A stretch of DNA of 64,000 bases, from NCBI GenBank assembly GCA_001466705.2, contig LATX02000078.1, positions 248,001 through 312,000 on the forward strand. Reading direction: 5' to 3'. The position numbers were made by a program, and so were the translations under genes. The notes below the pieces were generated by a model, which was not told the DNA's origin, did not search any database, and saw nothing but the letters and a program-made list of their open reading frames with translations. This document shows, piece by piece, positions 44,801-57,551 of the stretch. The number at the start of each line of letters is the position of its first letter. Positions within the stretch are counted from its first letter, which is position 1. Origin of the DNA: Moniliophthora roreri (Eukaryota; Basidiomycota; Agaricomycetes; Agaricales; Marasmiaceae).

Positions 44801-45261
44801 GACCTGGAACTCTGGTCATGCCATCCACAATCATAGATGATAGGACCGCTTTCGTGAGAATGGTGGCCCTCCATTGTCGTATGGTGATCTGCCCTGCGAC
44901 ATAAATACTCGCCAGCCTGGATTCGCCACATAACCATCGACAGAATATGTCCAACGGAAGCGGATGCGCAGGCGGGAAGTCGGCAGTATGGGCGAGATCG
45001 CATCAACCAGCATCGAAGCCAAAGCAGCATATTACCGTGGGCGATCATAGGACAAAAAAGGAAGTGCGGGAAGATGAACAAAAGATCGCAGTCAGCCAGG
45101 AAACCCGCCATAAGGGAGAGATACGCACGAATGAATCGGTATTACAGTGATAATGATATCGACGTATTGTGTATGCGTGACCATTTGAGAAAGGAGTGGA
45201 CATGAGATGCAGAGATAAAAGAGAGACGTGTGATGTTTGGGTCAATCAGAGTAGGAACCGG
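41821..45261. other. 3.4 kb with no recognised gene
   Basis: An oligo-A tract with one G lies at about 43810-43830, following AATAAAG at about 43770. B-box-like words for tRNA promoters (GGTTCGACTC and GGTCCAAATCCC on the minus strand near 43660 and 43735) occur without a matching cloverleaf. ORFs at 43131-43537 and 44794-45111 show no domain. The first part is probably the 3' UTR of the phosphatase. Confidence 0.35.
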
Positions 45262-46762
<1,501 letters not shown>

Positions 46763-46972
46763 TATCGAAGTTCTAGTGATTCCTGGGGTCGTAGGGTGAT
46801 GGTCGTTGTGGTCGTTGTGGTCGTTGTGGGGGGTTTGGATGGATACGGCACTCCGATCGTCATCGTCAGGCCCGGCGGCGGGTAAACAGTCACATGATCC
46901 TGGGACGGAATCATTCGGAGCACGTCGTGGTCGTTGCCTGAACCCAAACTCTTTCCACCCTCGTCATCCACA
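46763..46972. promoter_or_regulatory. Shared 210-bp promoter region between Rab and ATP synthase epsilon genes
   Basis: The two start codons are 210 bp apart on opposite strands, so both promoters must lie here (or in 5' UTR introns). It contains a microsatellite-like run of GGTCGTTGT units at about 46801-46829. No TATA box was evident on either strand. Confidence 0.6.
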
Positions 46973-47327
46973 ATGAGCAGTGCTACCTGGCGCAGTGTCT
47001 TCACGTTGGTCGAATTCTCGAATTTCTCCGGAGACTCTTGCTAAACATTTACTGCAACAGATTTAACAAATACAGCCAAATTACTGCCAATGCAGTTCGT
47101 TCTTCCTTGAAGGAAACGCAGCGTCTTGCTGCCGAAAAGAGGGGTCTTACTGCTCTGAGATATCAGCAGTGGACAGATGGAAAGGGTGGCGAACAGGTGT
47201 GTGGCTCTACTTGCATGCTGGAGCCCATTTTTTGTGGGTGTATATCGGGCCATGTTACTGACCATTGTTACAGGTCACCTTGAACCCAGTCGAAGACGAC
47301 AAGCCCAAGAAGCAGGCAGTGGTGTAA
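46973..47327 (+). CDS. ATP15: Mitochondrial F1 ATP synthase epsilon subunit, three exons, 73 aa
   Basis: Small central-stalk subunit of mitochondrial ATP synthase. Exons 46973-47004, 47061-47196 and 47274-47327 sum to 222 nt. The protein starts MSSATWRSVFTFNKYSQITA and continues NAVRSSLKETQRLAAEKRGL and TALRYQQWTDGKGGEQ, matching fungal ATP15 (WR..FT.NKY.Q..ARA.R.SLKE and LRYQ.W..GKGGEQ). It ends in a lysine-rich KPKKQAVV. The first exon carries only 10 codons plus two bases, so the gene is easily missed. Confidence 0.9.
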
Positions 47328-49799
47328 TGCTGTAGACGCATCCTTGCATAGAATGAAAATACTAGTTTCCGGTCGCTGCTATACCCTTGTCCCGAATACA
47401 TCATATAGCCCACGGTTTTCGGGCCCTGGCTTTGGCCAAGCATGCAGAATAGCGAATACACGATCTTACCACAACCCCTCGCATTTCATGCCGCTACTAC
47501 TGCCACTTCTAGGGTCGACTGTTGACACGACAGATTGGCCCGGCGTATCACATCTTTAGACGCGTATGTACATGAAACAGTTGGCGGACTATCGAACGCT
47601 CGAGCCTTGAGCCTTATGACCATCCTAATGGGAGCTAGCAGAAGGGACGATTTCAACCTGACAGGCTACTCCCTGATCCTGCCCCGTTGTCGTGTAATGT
47701 AACGACACAACATGCTCCACACACATCTGTTGGCAGGTTGCCACACTAGCGCTGAATTCTCCAATGTTTGGTCTCAAGGATCATTCTTTCCGCTACTCCA
47801 TGCGACGGTTTACACGGCCATGTACTCATCCTCCTCTAAAACAGTTGCAAACCTCGGGGGCCTCGGTTGGGCCTCGGTATCAGGGTTTTGTTCTCAGGAC
47901 CCGTTCGAAGATTCAGTGGAGTTCCAGTCAACTTCCGGATTACCCTTTCGTGTTTTTCATCTGACGGCGCATTTCCAATACCTTTAGCTTGTTACTCAGG
48001 GCCTGGGTAGGTGATGTATGCTAATGTCATGGTGAATGTCATGCTTCAGATATTGACAAGCTCTGTCGTCGCCCGTGGGTCCATCCATGTGAAGACAACT
48101 AAGGATGTATTCGTTGATAGATATCTACTGTTCAGATTTCTTGGCCCTCGGGCCCTGGCTCCAGGTACCGCAGGCCTCTAGATATTATTGGCGTACGCGA
48201 ATAGCTAGGGGCACTACACGCTGAAACACTATTCCTTTCTAGGTGTTTTCCTGAATTGTTCGACCTGGTTCATTCTCAAGTTCGTCGTTCTGAGGGTTGT
48301 CTCACATTGATGTTCATGACTCACGAGTCTTGCTTGATTGTAGATCTCCCGCCAATAGTCCAACAGTTCCACGCTCGCCATATACTTGCCGCCGGGTCCA
48401 TTATCGATATCAAGTTCCCGTCCCTTCATCCCGTCTTGGCCGGCGTTGACCTATTCTGAACTCACCGCTCAAAGATTCGACTCCTACTTACTATTGGAGT
48501 ACCAATGCGGGACGCGATTGGGAAATATAGAATGCAGACCGGATACTCCAACTGGAGGTGTACATGTGTTCCCCGTGTCAAGTTCCGAGTCGAGGTTCTG
48601 ATACCCGTCGGTGTCAGGTTCCCCTTTCCAACACGCACCCGACGTCGTTGATTCCTCGAACCTCTAGGCTCTAGCACTTGGCGAAACCCCGCCTCACCCC
48701 GCGCAGTCGAGACTGAGTTGATGCCTCACATTTATCATACAGCGTCGTTAGGATCCTGATGATAAATTATGTCTCCAAAGCATAGCCAGGATCTTCTTTT
48801 CTCCAATGCAACGAAACGTGCAGTTATGCATATAGCGTAGAATGTAGACTGATGTTCTAAAAGTGCGCTCATCAAGCTCCGAGACGAGACTGATACCATC
48901 TGTCTGTCCCAGACACATATCCATATAAAGACTTCCTAGGCTCTCTTTCAAGAATCACGGGAACTTTGCCTCGCCGTGTCTTACCCCACGCAGTCGGCAG
49001 TGAGCTGCTATCTTGTACATAGACTATCGGGAACCGCAAGGATTTTCTGTTCTCATTCTTACTAGGCGTAGTAAGAGAACAGCCTTTTTTGCTTTTTTGG
49101 CTCGCACCTCACTTTGATTCTCTGGAGCACAGCCAGCATCCCCTGTTTTCGATACAACGACATACTCAACTCTACATGCAAGACTTGGATGGAGAGAAGT
49201 GTTAGCATCAAGCCAACACGACCGACACAGCCCACAGCCCCGCAATCTGCTTCGTCACCCCTGGCCTTAGTCGGTTAAATATTGTAGAACATTTCCGACG
49301 TTCACTATCAGGATTGAGGGTTGTAGCGCATTATCAGCGGGTAGCAGGAGAGACAATCCAGCAGGATAGCGAGATGCTTGGAGACCGTTCTGGAAACGAT
49401 CATGCATCATCAAAGGATCTAATTCTACGACTATCAAACTTAAAGCTACGGTCCGGCTAAGACGAGATCCTCGACCCAGTCTTCTTTTTGATTAGTGCTG
49501 TGGTTGTGATATTTAGGTCATGGGTCTGTAGATGCTCGTGATTCTTTAGTTTGAGACAGGTTTGAGGAGGCACTGTAAGATCTTCAGTATGAGACACGAA
49601 GTGATTGCAGCGTCGTTGAGTTGTTCAGCTATATTCAGATGGGCGACCAAGTTGCACTACATGATCATTTATTGCAGGAACTGTATCGTGTATTTACCTA
49701 CAAAATACTACCAAACATACAGAGGATAGATCGAGAATCGTACAGAGTAACACGAAACTTAAATAGGGTCGTAAACATAAGAAAATAGCGTATGATCCT
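47328..49799. other. 2.5 kb with no recognised gene
   Basis: Several short unassigned ORFs. GC-rich words (TCGGGCCCTGGC, GGGCCTCGG, GGCCCTCGGGCCCTGG) near 47420, 47865 and 48145 recall the GC-rich repeat at 268-420. A duplicated theme occurs near 48590-48720 and 48950-49020 (GCCTC(A/G)CC(C/G)(C/T)G...CGCAGTCG). Confidence 0.35.
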
Positions 49800-52057
49800 T
49801 CAATTTCTTGGCTTCTTACTCGACTTACTAGTAGAAGCCGAGTTATCACTCGTGCGCTTCCTGCTCCCGCCACTTCCAGCGCCTATTGTCACAACATTGA
49901 CCGTCTGCGCAGCGTGGTCGAATGGAGAGTCGTTAAGCTGAGCAGGATCCTCCATGGCTCGGCAGAAACGTTCGTAGATCCAACCCCAGTCCTCGAGTCG
50001 CGTTATCTTCGTCTCATACTTATGGGCTGGCTCTCGAACCACGAAGGGATCGTTGGGAGGGAACATTTTTAACGCCCGAGCGTATTGCACCCTGTCTTCG
50101 TCTGAAGGGGGCATTTCACAGCGAACCGCTACCAAGTCTTCGAAATCGACGATGAGATCCTTCAGAGGGCCTGGCAGAAACTTTGCATCGTCCCGCATTT
50201 CGCGTGATTTTAATCCAGTCCATTTGTTTTCACCACCAGTTATAACGCCATCCACTGCGATAGCATAATCAAACCAACGCTGGATAAGCTTTGCCGTAGC
50301 CGCCTTCGGTAACCGATGTGGGCCAAGCTTCAAAGTAACCCAACAAAGCACGTAGAAGAATGACTCCAGGTCGTCAGCGCGGGTATGGTGCGAAGACTCT
50401 CCCAACAGCAAAGTCGCGGACATAAACTGCCAAGTGCCCTAGCGAACGAATGAAATCAGTTGGATAGAAATGGAAGCATAATGTAGTACTTACAGTCCTC
50501 TCTGGCTGTCGTGGGATCTCGATGTCGTCAGCTACTTCCTTGCTGAAATCCCAGTCGATTAGGTATCCTTCCTTACCATCTTCGCTGATCAGGATGTTTC
50601 CAGCACTAATGTCACGGTGCAAGATTCTGGCCTTCGCGTATGCTTCCTGGTTAGCTATATGAAAGAGACATAAGATTCCTACACATATCCACAAAACTGG
50701 TATCTCACCTGCCACGGCATCTTTCATCGAGTTCACTAGTTCCCAGGTAGTGCTGAACTTCACCAAAGGTCGTCCGACCTCTCGAAAGACGATGAAATAA
50801 TGCGTAAAGGGCCGTAGATATTCGCTGTCCTCGTCAGTCGTAACGAGACTTGGCAGAGACAAGGAGATGGTGCTTTGCCAAGAAGTGCCGGGGGAGGCAT
50901 CACCATGCGCGACAACGTGTGGGATGTGCGAAACACCTGACTGATGAAGTTTGGCATAAATGTCGCCTTCCTTCACCATCCCCTGCCTAACGATCCGCCA
51001 CGTGTCTTTAAGATAAACCTTGTTGCCGTGAACATCCATGACAACCAGTCCTCGAGTGCATCTGCCAAAAGGAGAGAGCGACATAGAAAGAGGAGAGATT
51101 GCGCCGTAGAAAACGAGAACCTGCTCGTTAGCTTCGTCATATACTTCGAATCTCCACACAACTGTTTGCGGTGCCAGGTTCAGCACTCGCCGAGCCTTCT
51201 CGACGTTGGAGTCTGTAGGTTCTGGAATTTTGACCGACGGATCGTGTCCCTGATTCTCTCGAGTAGCATGATTGAAACGCCAAAGAAAGTCCACCAAGTG
51301 CGTGTCTGTGTCGTACCGAAAGGCGCTCGTGACGACGGCCCCCTCTCGGTCAAATCGAATCAGTCTAGCATAGTGACCAGTGACCTCCACGCAGAAAACG
51401 TGCGTCCTGAATTGAGTGGCCATAATGGCGGACGCATAGGTAGCCAGTTGAGCACGTGTCTTTTGGGAATCAGCAGCCTCCTTCTCGAATGGCCTTTTTC
51501 CAGAATCGTCGAAACCGCTATCATCCTTCGAAAACTCGAAAAACATCTCGACGCGTGAAATGTCGAGCTTGCGATCTAGGGTGATGCCCTTGGGGTATAC
51601 AGAGACGTCGATCTCAGTCAGGTTCTTCTTTTCTTCACCAGGCCAGGAGACGTTGTCGTACGCATGGTCAATCACCTTCACATCGTAAGAAGGGCAAAAC
51701 GGGGCCGCCGCTTCAACCTAAAAACCGGAGTGAAGCGGTCGAAATATAAACACCAATAGAACGACTCACGAATTTAGGATACATATGTTTCTCCACTATG
51801 ACTTCCTCAGAGCTTGGACTGGCGTTTTTCCGCGGCACTTCAACGAAATCTGGCTGCGGCAGGAGCGTTTCGATGAATTTAGTCGGAGGGTCAGGTCCAA
51901 GCCATTTACCATGAGATGAAGCCTCTACTTGAAGAAGATGGTCGACCCTGTTCGGATGCTCCAGAGCAGAAGCCGACCTGCCGACGATGCGTTTCAGCGG
52001 GGAGCTGGCGGACTGGGAAATAACAGGGAGCTGACAAGGAGGATTGTTTTTGGTCAT
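49800..52057 (-). CDS. FunK1-type protein kinase, four exons, 698 aa
   Basis: Fungal-specific protein kinase of the FunK1 group, expanded in Agaricomycetes, roles mostly unknown. Exons 52057-51770, 51717-50709, 50654-50494 and 50438-49800 sum to 2097 nt. The N-terminal half has the family's own domain (LATYASAIMATQFRTHVFCV, GAVVTSAFRYDTDTHLVDFL). Kinase landmarks: KDTWR, HYFIVFREVGRPL, catalytic loop LHRDISAGNILI, and IDWDFSK in place of DFG. Then GTWQFMSATLLLGES and HTRADDLESFFYVLCWVTL, typical of FunK1. The C-terminus has a basic RKRTSDN...SKSSKKPRN tail that may be a nuclear localisation signal. An in-frame ATG 17 codons upstream (52108) is an alternative start. A decayed relative lies 350 bp away on the other strand. 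Confidence 0.9.
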
Positions 52058-52401
52058 GATGAGTGAAAGGTTTTGGATTTGGTGATAACTCCATGACAAA
52101 AACTGCAAAGATCATATGCTTCGTTGAGCAGTCGGCCACGAAACTTGACGACGATAGCAAAGAGAAAAGGCGCTCATGCGTGACCGTGGGCCACGGTCCT
52201 AGACGATTTACTCCGTCCGCTTTTAAGGGACACGAGCTTGCCCAGAGCAACAACAAAGACTCGATCCACTCGGCCTCAACAAGGTTTCCGAAAGAAGGGG
52301 ACAATCATTGTCTCCAACATCCATAAAAAAGGAAAGCTGACAATCTCTACCTTCTGATTCACCGTTTTAACCGTCCACCCCGCAGCTGAACTGACATCGA
52401 A
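52058..52401. promoter_or_regulatory. Divergent intergenic region between the two FunK1 loci
   Basis: About 350 bp between the intact kinase (minus) and the decayed copy (plus). It probably holds the kinase promoter. CCATAAAAAAGG near 52320 is the only AT-rich element; no clear TATA box relative to either start. Confidence 0.35.
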
Positions 52402-53609
52402 ATGCCTAACTTCAAGTCCTCCGTATCGCTCTCAGACCGGCCAAGAGCTGCTTTCAGTACGCTGACAGGAATACTCCCCAGTCCAAGAATCGGTGATTGG
52501 ACTTCTCTGGAAAATAACGCTTCACTGGAGGAACCAACGGGGCATCAAGTTGGATCAAAAAGCGTGAGTTCATTCAACCAATTTGAGATGATTTCTTACT
52601 CGCATATCTCTCATAGAATACTGAAAATGATGGTAAGAGACGATATTCTACGAAGCCCAATAATGAGAAAGCGCCACGACGCTTTCGTATCGTTGTCAAA
52701 ACTATCAGTCGTTCATTGACTGATTTTGACACTACCTGGGAGCTTGTCAACGCTACGAAAGACGCGATACTGGGTGCGCTGGCCTAATTTCACTCATGCA
52801 GCAGAGTCTTTCAACGCCAACTTGTTCCCTCTTCAGGTCACTCAGAACTATACGAAAAGACTGGGATCCTCCATGGCGATGTCAGTGTCCAAAATATCCG
52901 GATCCAAGACGACGGAAAGGCGGGCTTTCTTGTCGACTGGGACCTGAGCCAGTCAATCATCCGTCCAACCAGAACTGTATGTGGGCAGTCGGTGTTCCCC
53001 CTCCACCTAAACTGATACATATATACAAGGATCATGGCAGTTCATGTCAGCTCGGCTGACTGTGGGTGAATCGTCTGTTGTAAGCCGGACTGATGACCTA
53101 GAATCTTTTTTGCATGTCCTTCGCTGGGTACTCTTGAAACATGGCCCACATAACCTGCGTTTGGTAAACTTAGCCTGGCTTCTGCATTCGCTCTACGAGG
53201 AAGCGTTTGTTTATCGCGACGGAACTATATCTCGTGGAGGGTGCAAAATGTCAGTAATGAGAGCAGGTAAAACTGCGCTGGAAATGGAGTTGCAGGTTGT
53301 TTGAAGGATCTTATCAGCGACTTTGCGGATCTGATGTCCGCAACCTACCGTAACCCCCCTTCCCAGCAAGAAAGAGCACGATACAACAGGTTCGTGGACG
53401 AGATCAAGGAGTTACTGGGACATGACGACCGCCTGTTCATTGGGCACCCGATATGGGAGTATGATCGGAACGTAGAACATCTGAAGGATTGGAGTTGGAT
53501 TTATCGTCGCTTTTGCGAGGCAGCCGAGGACCCTTCGAGGCTAAATGATGGTCGTGCGAGTCACAGCGTCGAGGAGGTTGAAATTGGGTACTTCCGGTAC
53601 CACCTGTGA
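52402..53609 (+). pseudogene. FunK1 kinase relic
   Basis: Pieces of a FunK1 kinase in order: FDTTWELVNATKDAIL (52733 on), after a GT-AG gap HSELYEKTGILHGDVSVQNI then FLVDWDLSQ, then GSWQFMSARLTVGESSVVSR and TDDLESFLHVLRWVLLKHGP (53030 on), then in another frame CLKDLISDFADLMSATYRNP and EHLKDWSWIYRRFCEAAEDP ending about 53609. The family's large N-terminal domain and the kinase N-lobe are absent: only about 110 unassigned residues precede the first kinase piece. The junction around 53030 has no workable splice, and frames change near 53300. Sequence differs clearly from the neighbour, so it is an old divergent copy. Confidence 0.75.
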
Positions 53610-53728
53610 CGCTTTCGTTCATAAGTAACACGTCCATGAAACTATTTTCCCTTTCGTTGCGTATAATGTACTCATTATGGCTAGATACATAAATACCATG
53701 TCATGAGATAATATCTATTGGCACAAAG

Positions 53729-55780
53729 TCATACTTTCCCAACGAGTTTCCCGATCGACATGAACCTCACGACCAGCAAAAGCAAAACGCCCAGAAGCAC
53801 GCATCCGCCTGGCTATGATCAGCACGAGCCCACCAGATTTTGAACAAGAAACTTACCAGCGTAAAACCCCATCACCTGCATGTTTGCCATTTTGTTCACC
53901 TCCCCGGCAGCAGGTGGACCTAACAAGCCCGGTATAGCGATGAATAGCGTGAGCAGTGCTACTCGACCAAATACTAGCTTGGAATCGCCCAAACCAACGG
54001 TGATATGGTACATGATGGTGTAGTACCCTCCCGCCGCCAGCCTGAGTGAGTAAGTTACGATCATAAATCAATGCAGACTTCGTTTTGTCGCACCCATAGA
54101 AGACAGTGACAAGAACCAGGGTTGACTCGGTTCCAGCTTGTGGCCAGGCGGGGAGTATGACAACGATAGCTGTGGCGACGATGATCATGTAATTGAGAGT
54201 CCCTAGAATTTGCAGAACCGTGAACTACGCCCAAATATTGATAGGAGGAAGTTGATTACTTACCTGTGAGATTCGCGAGACAGCCCCCAGCGATTTTCCC
54301 CAATCCCATGGTGGCATTCATGATTGATATAAGGCAAAAGGTAAAATTTTGTGGGACGCCCTTGCTTACTGCGGTGGATGCGACGTATGTTGTAACTGGG
54401 AAAGAGAATCAATGAGTATCTGCCAAGGACAATTTGACACGGTGTCACGAAAACTGGCTTACAGCTGTATAGTCCAAAGTGCACCGCTATTGCAGAGAAG
54501 CAATACGTTGTGAACGGAACAAACGTCAAAGGTGATAATGTAATGAGGGGGCTAGGAGAGTGTATCCTCGGCGGGACACGCCTTCGGATTGTCTGTTATC
54601 GTGTTAAAGCCCTCAAAGATGCTTCCAACAAACTGAGGCCCACGAGATTCCCAATAGCCAAAGCACCTGTCATAATGAAACCTAATATTCGCATCGTCCA
54701 CTGAAACCTGGGAATATTTTCAGAAATATCGAGGGTTCACCTGAGAACTACATACCCAGCACGCGGAAGTAATTCTCGCACCACAATAGGAAACACAGTT
54801 CCACCGAGAGAGGTCCCAAACAACGCAATTCCAAGAGCTATAGGTCTTTTCTTATCGAACCATTGGGATATAATGGGTACGAGTGGCGCGCAGATGGCGC
54901 CATTGCAGAACTACTCCCGGTTGGTCAGTAAAGAGCGTTGGAGAAGGCAGAAGTTACACTTACACCCGTGATAAGTCCCTGAAAAAGCATGAGCTGCCAA
55001 AAAGATGTACACTGCGCCGTCAGAATAGTAACTGCGACGAGAATGACGCTGGAAACGAAGAACACGGAGTGGAAGTATCCCATGTCAAAGAAGTGTCCGC
55101 CGATCAGGAACGGGACTGGAAGGACAAAGTGCTGTGTGTGCATGTCTGAGTCAGAGGACTTGAGATGGTATCTTAGAGTGCAAAACTTATACCTGTAAAG
55201 ACGATATCCAGGAGCTACCATAGAAATGATCAATCCATCTTTATCTGACACAATACGTTCAAGTCACTTACATCGTCGAGGGAGACAGGCCTCCGAGAAA
55301 AGAATTCTGATAATAAGCTTGAAATAGCTGCGTTGAACACGAACATGAGCTGAAGTTTCTTGTCCTATGCAAGACTCACCCCCCATGTGTTGGTGTACCC
55401 GTGTCTGTAGAACTTTATTTGGTATCTTCAGTGAAATTATGTGATACCTACGTCGTAAAGTGACAGAAGGCTGCCTGTTTCATGGAAATGAGTACACGTT
55501 TCACTTGTCCAGTTGAAAAATTTACACCAAAGACGACAAGGCATGCTCTGATACCGCCATCAGGAATCGTGTCAACGTCCGCGCTGGTTATCGAAGTCTC
55601 GGGCCTAACGTCGGATACTGCAGAATTGGTCTTGTTGGATTCTGAAGCGTTAGCTTTGAGATTCTCCTCGGATTTCTGGATTACACCGTGGTCGGTACTG
55701 GATCCTTCAACGATGGTGGACGTCGAGTAAACGGTGTCCATAGACTTGTACGAGTTTAGCTTGGGTTTGAATTGCTGCAT
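53729..55780 (-). CDS. MFS transporter, monocarboxylate-transporter-like, multi-exon
   Basis: Plasma-membrane transporter of the monocarboxylate (SLC16-like) branch of the major facilitator superfamily. After an about 70-residue charged N-terminus comes DTIPDGGIRACLVVFG, the family's DGGxRAW signature at the start of the first membrane span. Following exons give HGYTNTWG, LFQAYYQNSFLGGLSPST, FLIGGHFFDMGYFHSVFFVS, FCNGAICAPLVPIISQWFDK, RPIALGIALFGTSLGGTVFP, FQWTMRILGFIMTGALAIGN, TMGLGKIAGGCLANLTGTLN, and a last span GCVLLGVLLLLVVRF ending GKLVGKV. Exons resolved at the ends: 55780-55526, 55474-55452, 55404-55381, 55328-55273, and the last from an acceptor near 53815 to the stop at 53729. The junction between the third and fourth exons does not keep frame with standard sites, so either a short alternative intron is used or the gene has a frameshift. 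Substrate unknown. Confidence 0.82.
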
Positions 55781-57551
55781 CGAGAGGAGGCGGAGGGTGG
55801 TACGACTCTATGAAGACCAGTCTTGGAAGGCAGACATATACTTATATCTTCTAGGAGGACAGAACGTGAGCTCGTACAAACATTGCATGGATAGCCACTA
55901 CTCACGAGCGAGCCATGAGAATGTCCGCGATTCTCCGGAACAGCCACCCAAGCAGATCCCAATGACAATTAATATCCGCCTGTGCGATGCCATTTATGCC
56001 TTCATGAACGGAATGGTATCGACACATGATACGGGGTCACAAACACTAGCATCACTTATTCAAGTTGTTATTGGTAAAAAACTTGAAACTCACTATTCTT
56101 TCCTCGCAAACGTGCCTGCTCGTGTGGGTTCAGCGTGAGAATTGATTTGCGCTGATCGTATTGCGCCGTGGCGAGACTCGCGATCCTGCGATAGAGTTCG
56201 GTCGGTCGGTGGAATTGCGGGTCGGTGCGCCCACGCACGTACCTCTGTAAAATTCTAGAGGCGAAAGTCCGGAGACCTCGCGGAATCATCGAGAAGGAAT
56301 GGTGAGGTAAGTAAAATTGTATCAAGAACGTGGATGGTGGCTCATGGTTGAGGACCCTTGGTGTTCATCACCCCTTCACCCGCTACGTTTCCAATCAGAG
56401 TGCAGATGCCTCGGTAGATATAAGTACCACTCGCTGAAATATTCGCTGACCCAGCTTCAAGGTAAGGATGACTTTTTGCGACTTCCGGCACTAGTCCCCG
56501 GAGTTGGTTCCTTGTCCGGGATGCAGAACAAAGTATTTCCCAGTAATTTTGATATCAATCTCGGCGTGTCGAGAGGCGGGTGAAGTATTCTGTATGATAT
56601 GTTTCCGTATACAGTCGGTGGCGGCGGCGAACAGCTGTTAGAAGGCCTTTCCTGTCGTAAATATCTAGGATCTGCACTAATTTGGCACTGATCAATTCCA
56701 ACTCACTCGTTTCAATGAGCCAAAGTTAACCTGAGCCTGCTGGGCAACCGTAGATCAGGGACGAGAAGTCTTCTATAAACGTGATTGGATGATGACTGGC
56801 ACGCAGCCATGAATACCTAGCGCCTCACGCCAGAACCCTGTCAAAATAATTGATGGAATACGGAAATTTGAAGCGAATGCTGATTCGTTACCTTGCAGAT
56901 TGACAAGAACCGAACGTCTTCTGCATGCGCTATATTATTGGTTGACAGCTGAGTTTTATATGAGGCTCAGTGACAGCTAAAGCCCTGTTATGATGATAAT
57001 GAACGCGAGAAGTTTTGACGGTCGAGAGAGAACACACCGTTGGTTTACAAGTTCTCATTGTGGAGCTCACCAAGTGTGCATAGCAGTCTGAATGTATGAT
57101 GGGCATAGAAAGGTGACTATTCCCTTCCAAATTTAACGCCTAAAGGTATAAATCTAGTTCTCAGTACCCACATCAAGAAACAAAAATGCCAACGAAACAC
57201 ACCAATTGTGATTGTGCCAAACTCTTTGGGTCCCTGCCTTGATCATGGAAAATATCTTCGACTCAGTGACCAACGTGTTTAGTGACTCTTCCGATGAAAC
57301 TACAAGAAGACTGTTGATATGGGTCTAAGTTTAGACGCGCTCACAGGCGCGGCAGATGCGGCAGAGCTGAGGATGATGCGCTGATCTTTTACAGGTTCCC
57401 ATTCGACCACGACCACAATCTCGAGTTCTCTGCCCAACGCTAGCTATTCTGCCTGAAATTCGATTTATTTGCATGAATTCGTGACCACTAGGAGTATATT
57501 CTGGAAATCAAGCCGGCGTAGTGCAGTATTTCGAACTGCATACGTGTTCTC
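55781..57551. other. Mostly unassigned intergenic DNA
   Basis: Apart from the possible small minus-strand gene at 56.0-56.3 kb nothing was recognised. The region includes the 5' flank of the MFS gene and the promoter of the coiled-coil gene; no TATA box was clear. Confidence 0.35.
56068..56292 (-). CDS. Possible small hypothetical protein, first exon
   Basis: MIPRGLRTFASRILQRYVRG opens a frame of basic character ending ARLRGKN before a GTGAGT donor near 56091. A second coding-like piece (INGIAQADINCHWDLLGWLF) lies at about 55900-55990, but I found no join in frame. No domain. The basic start could be a mitochondrial presequence, a weak inference. Confidence 0.25.
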   Translation of the reverse strand, partial: SMIPRGLRTFASRILQRYVRGRTDPQFHRPTELYRRIASLATAQYDQRKSILTLNPHEQARLRGKNSEFQVFYQ

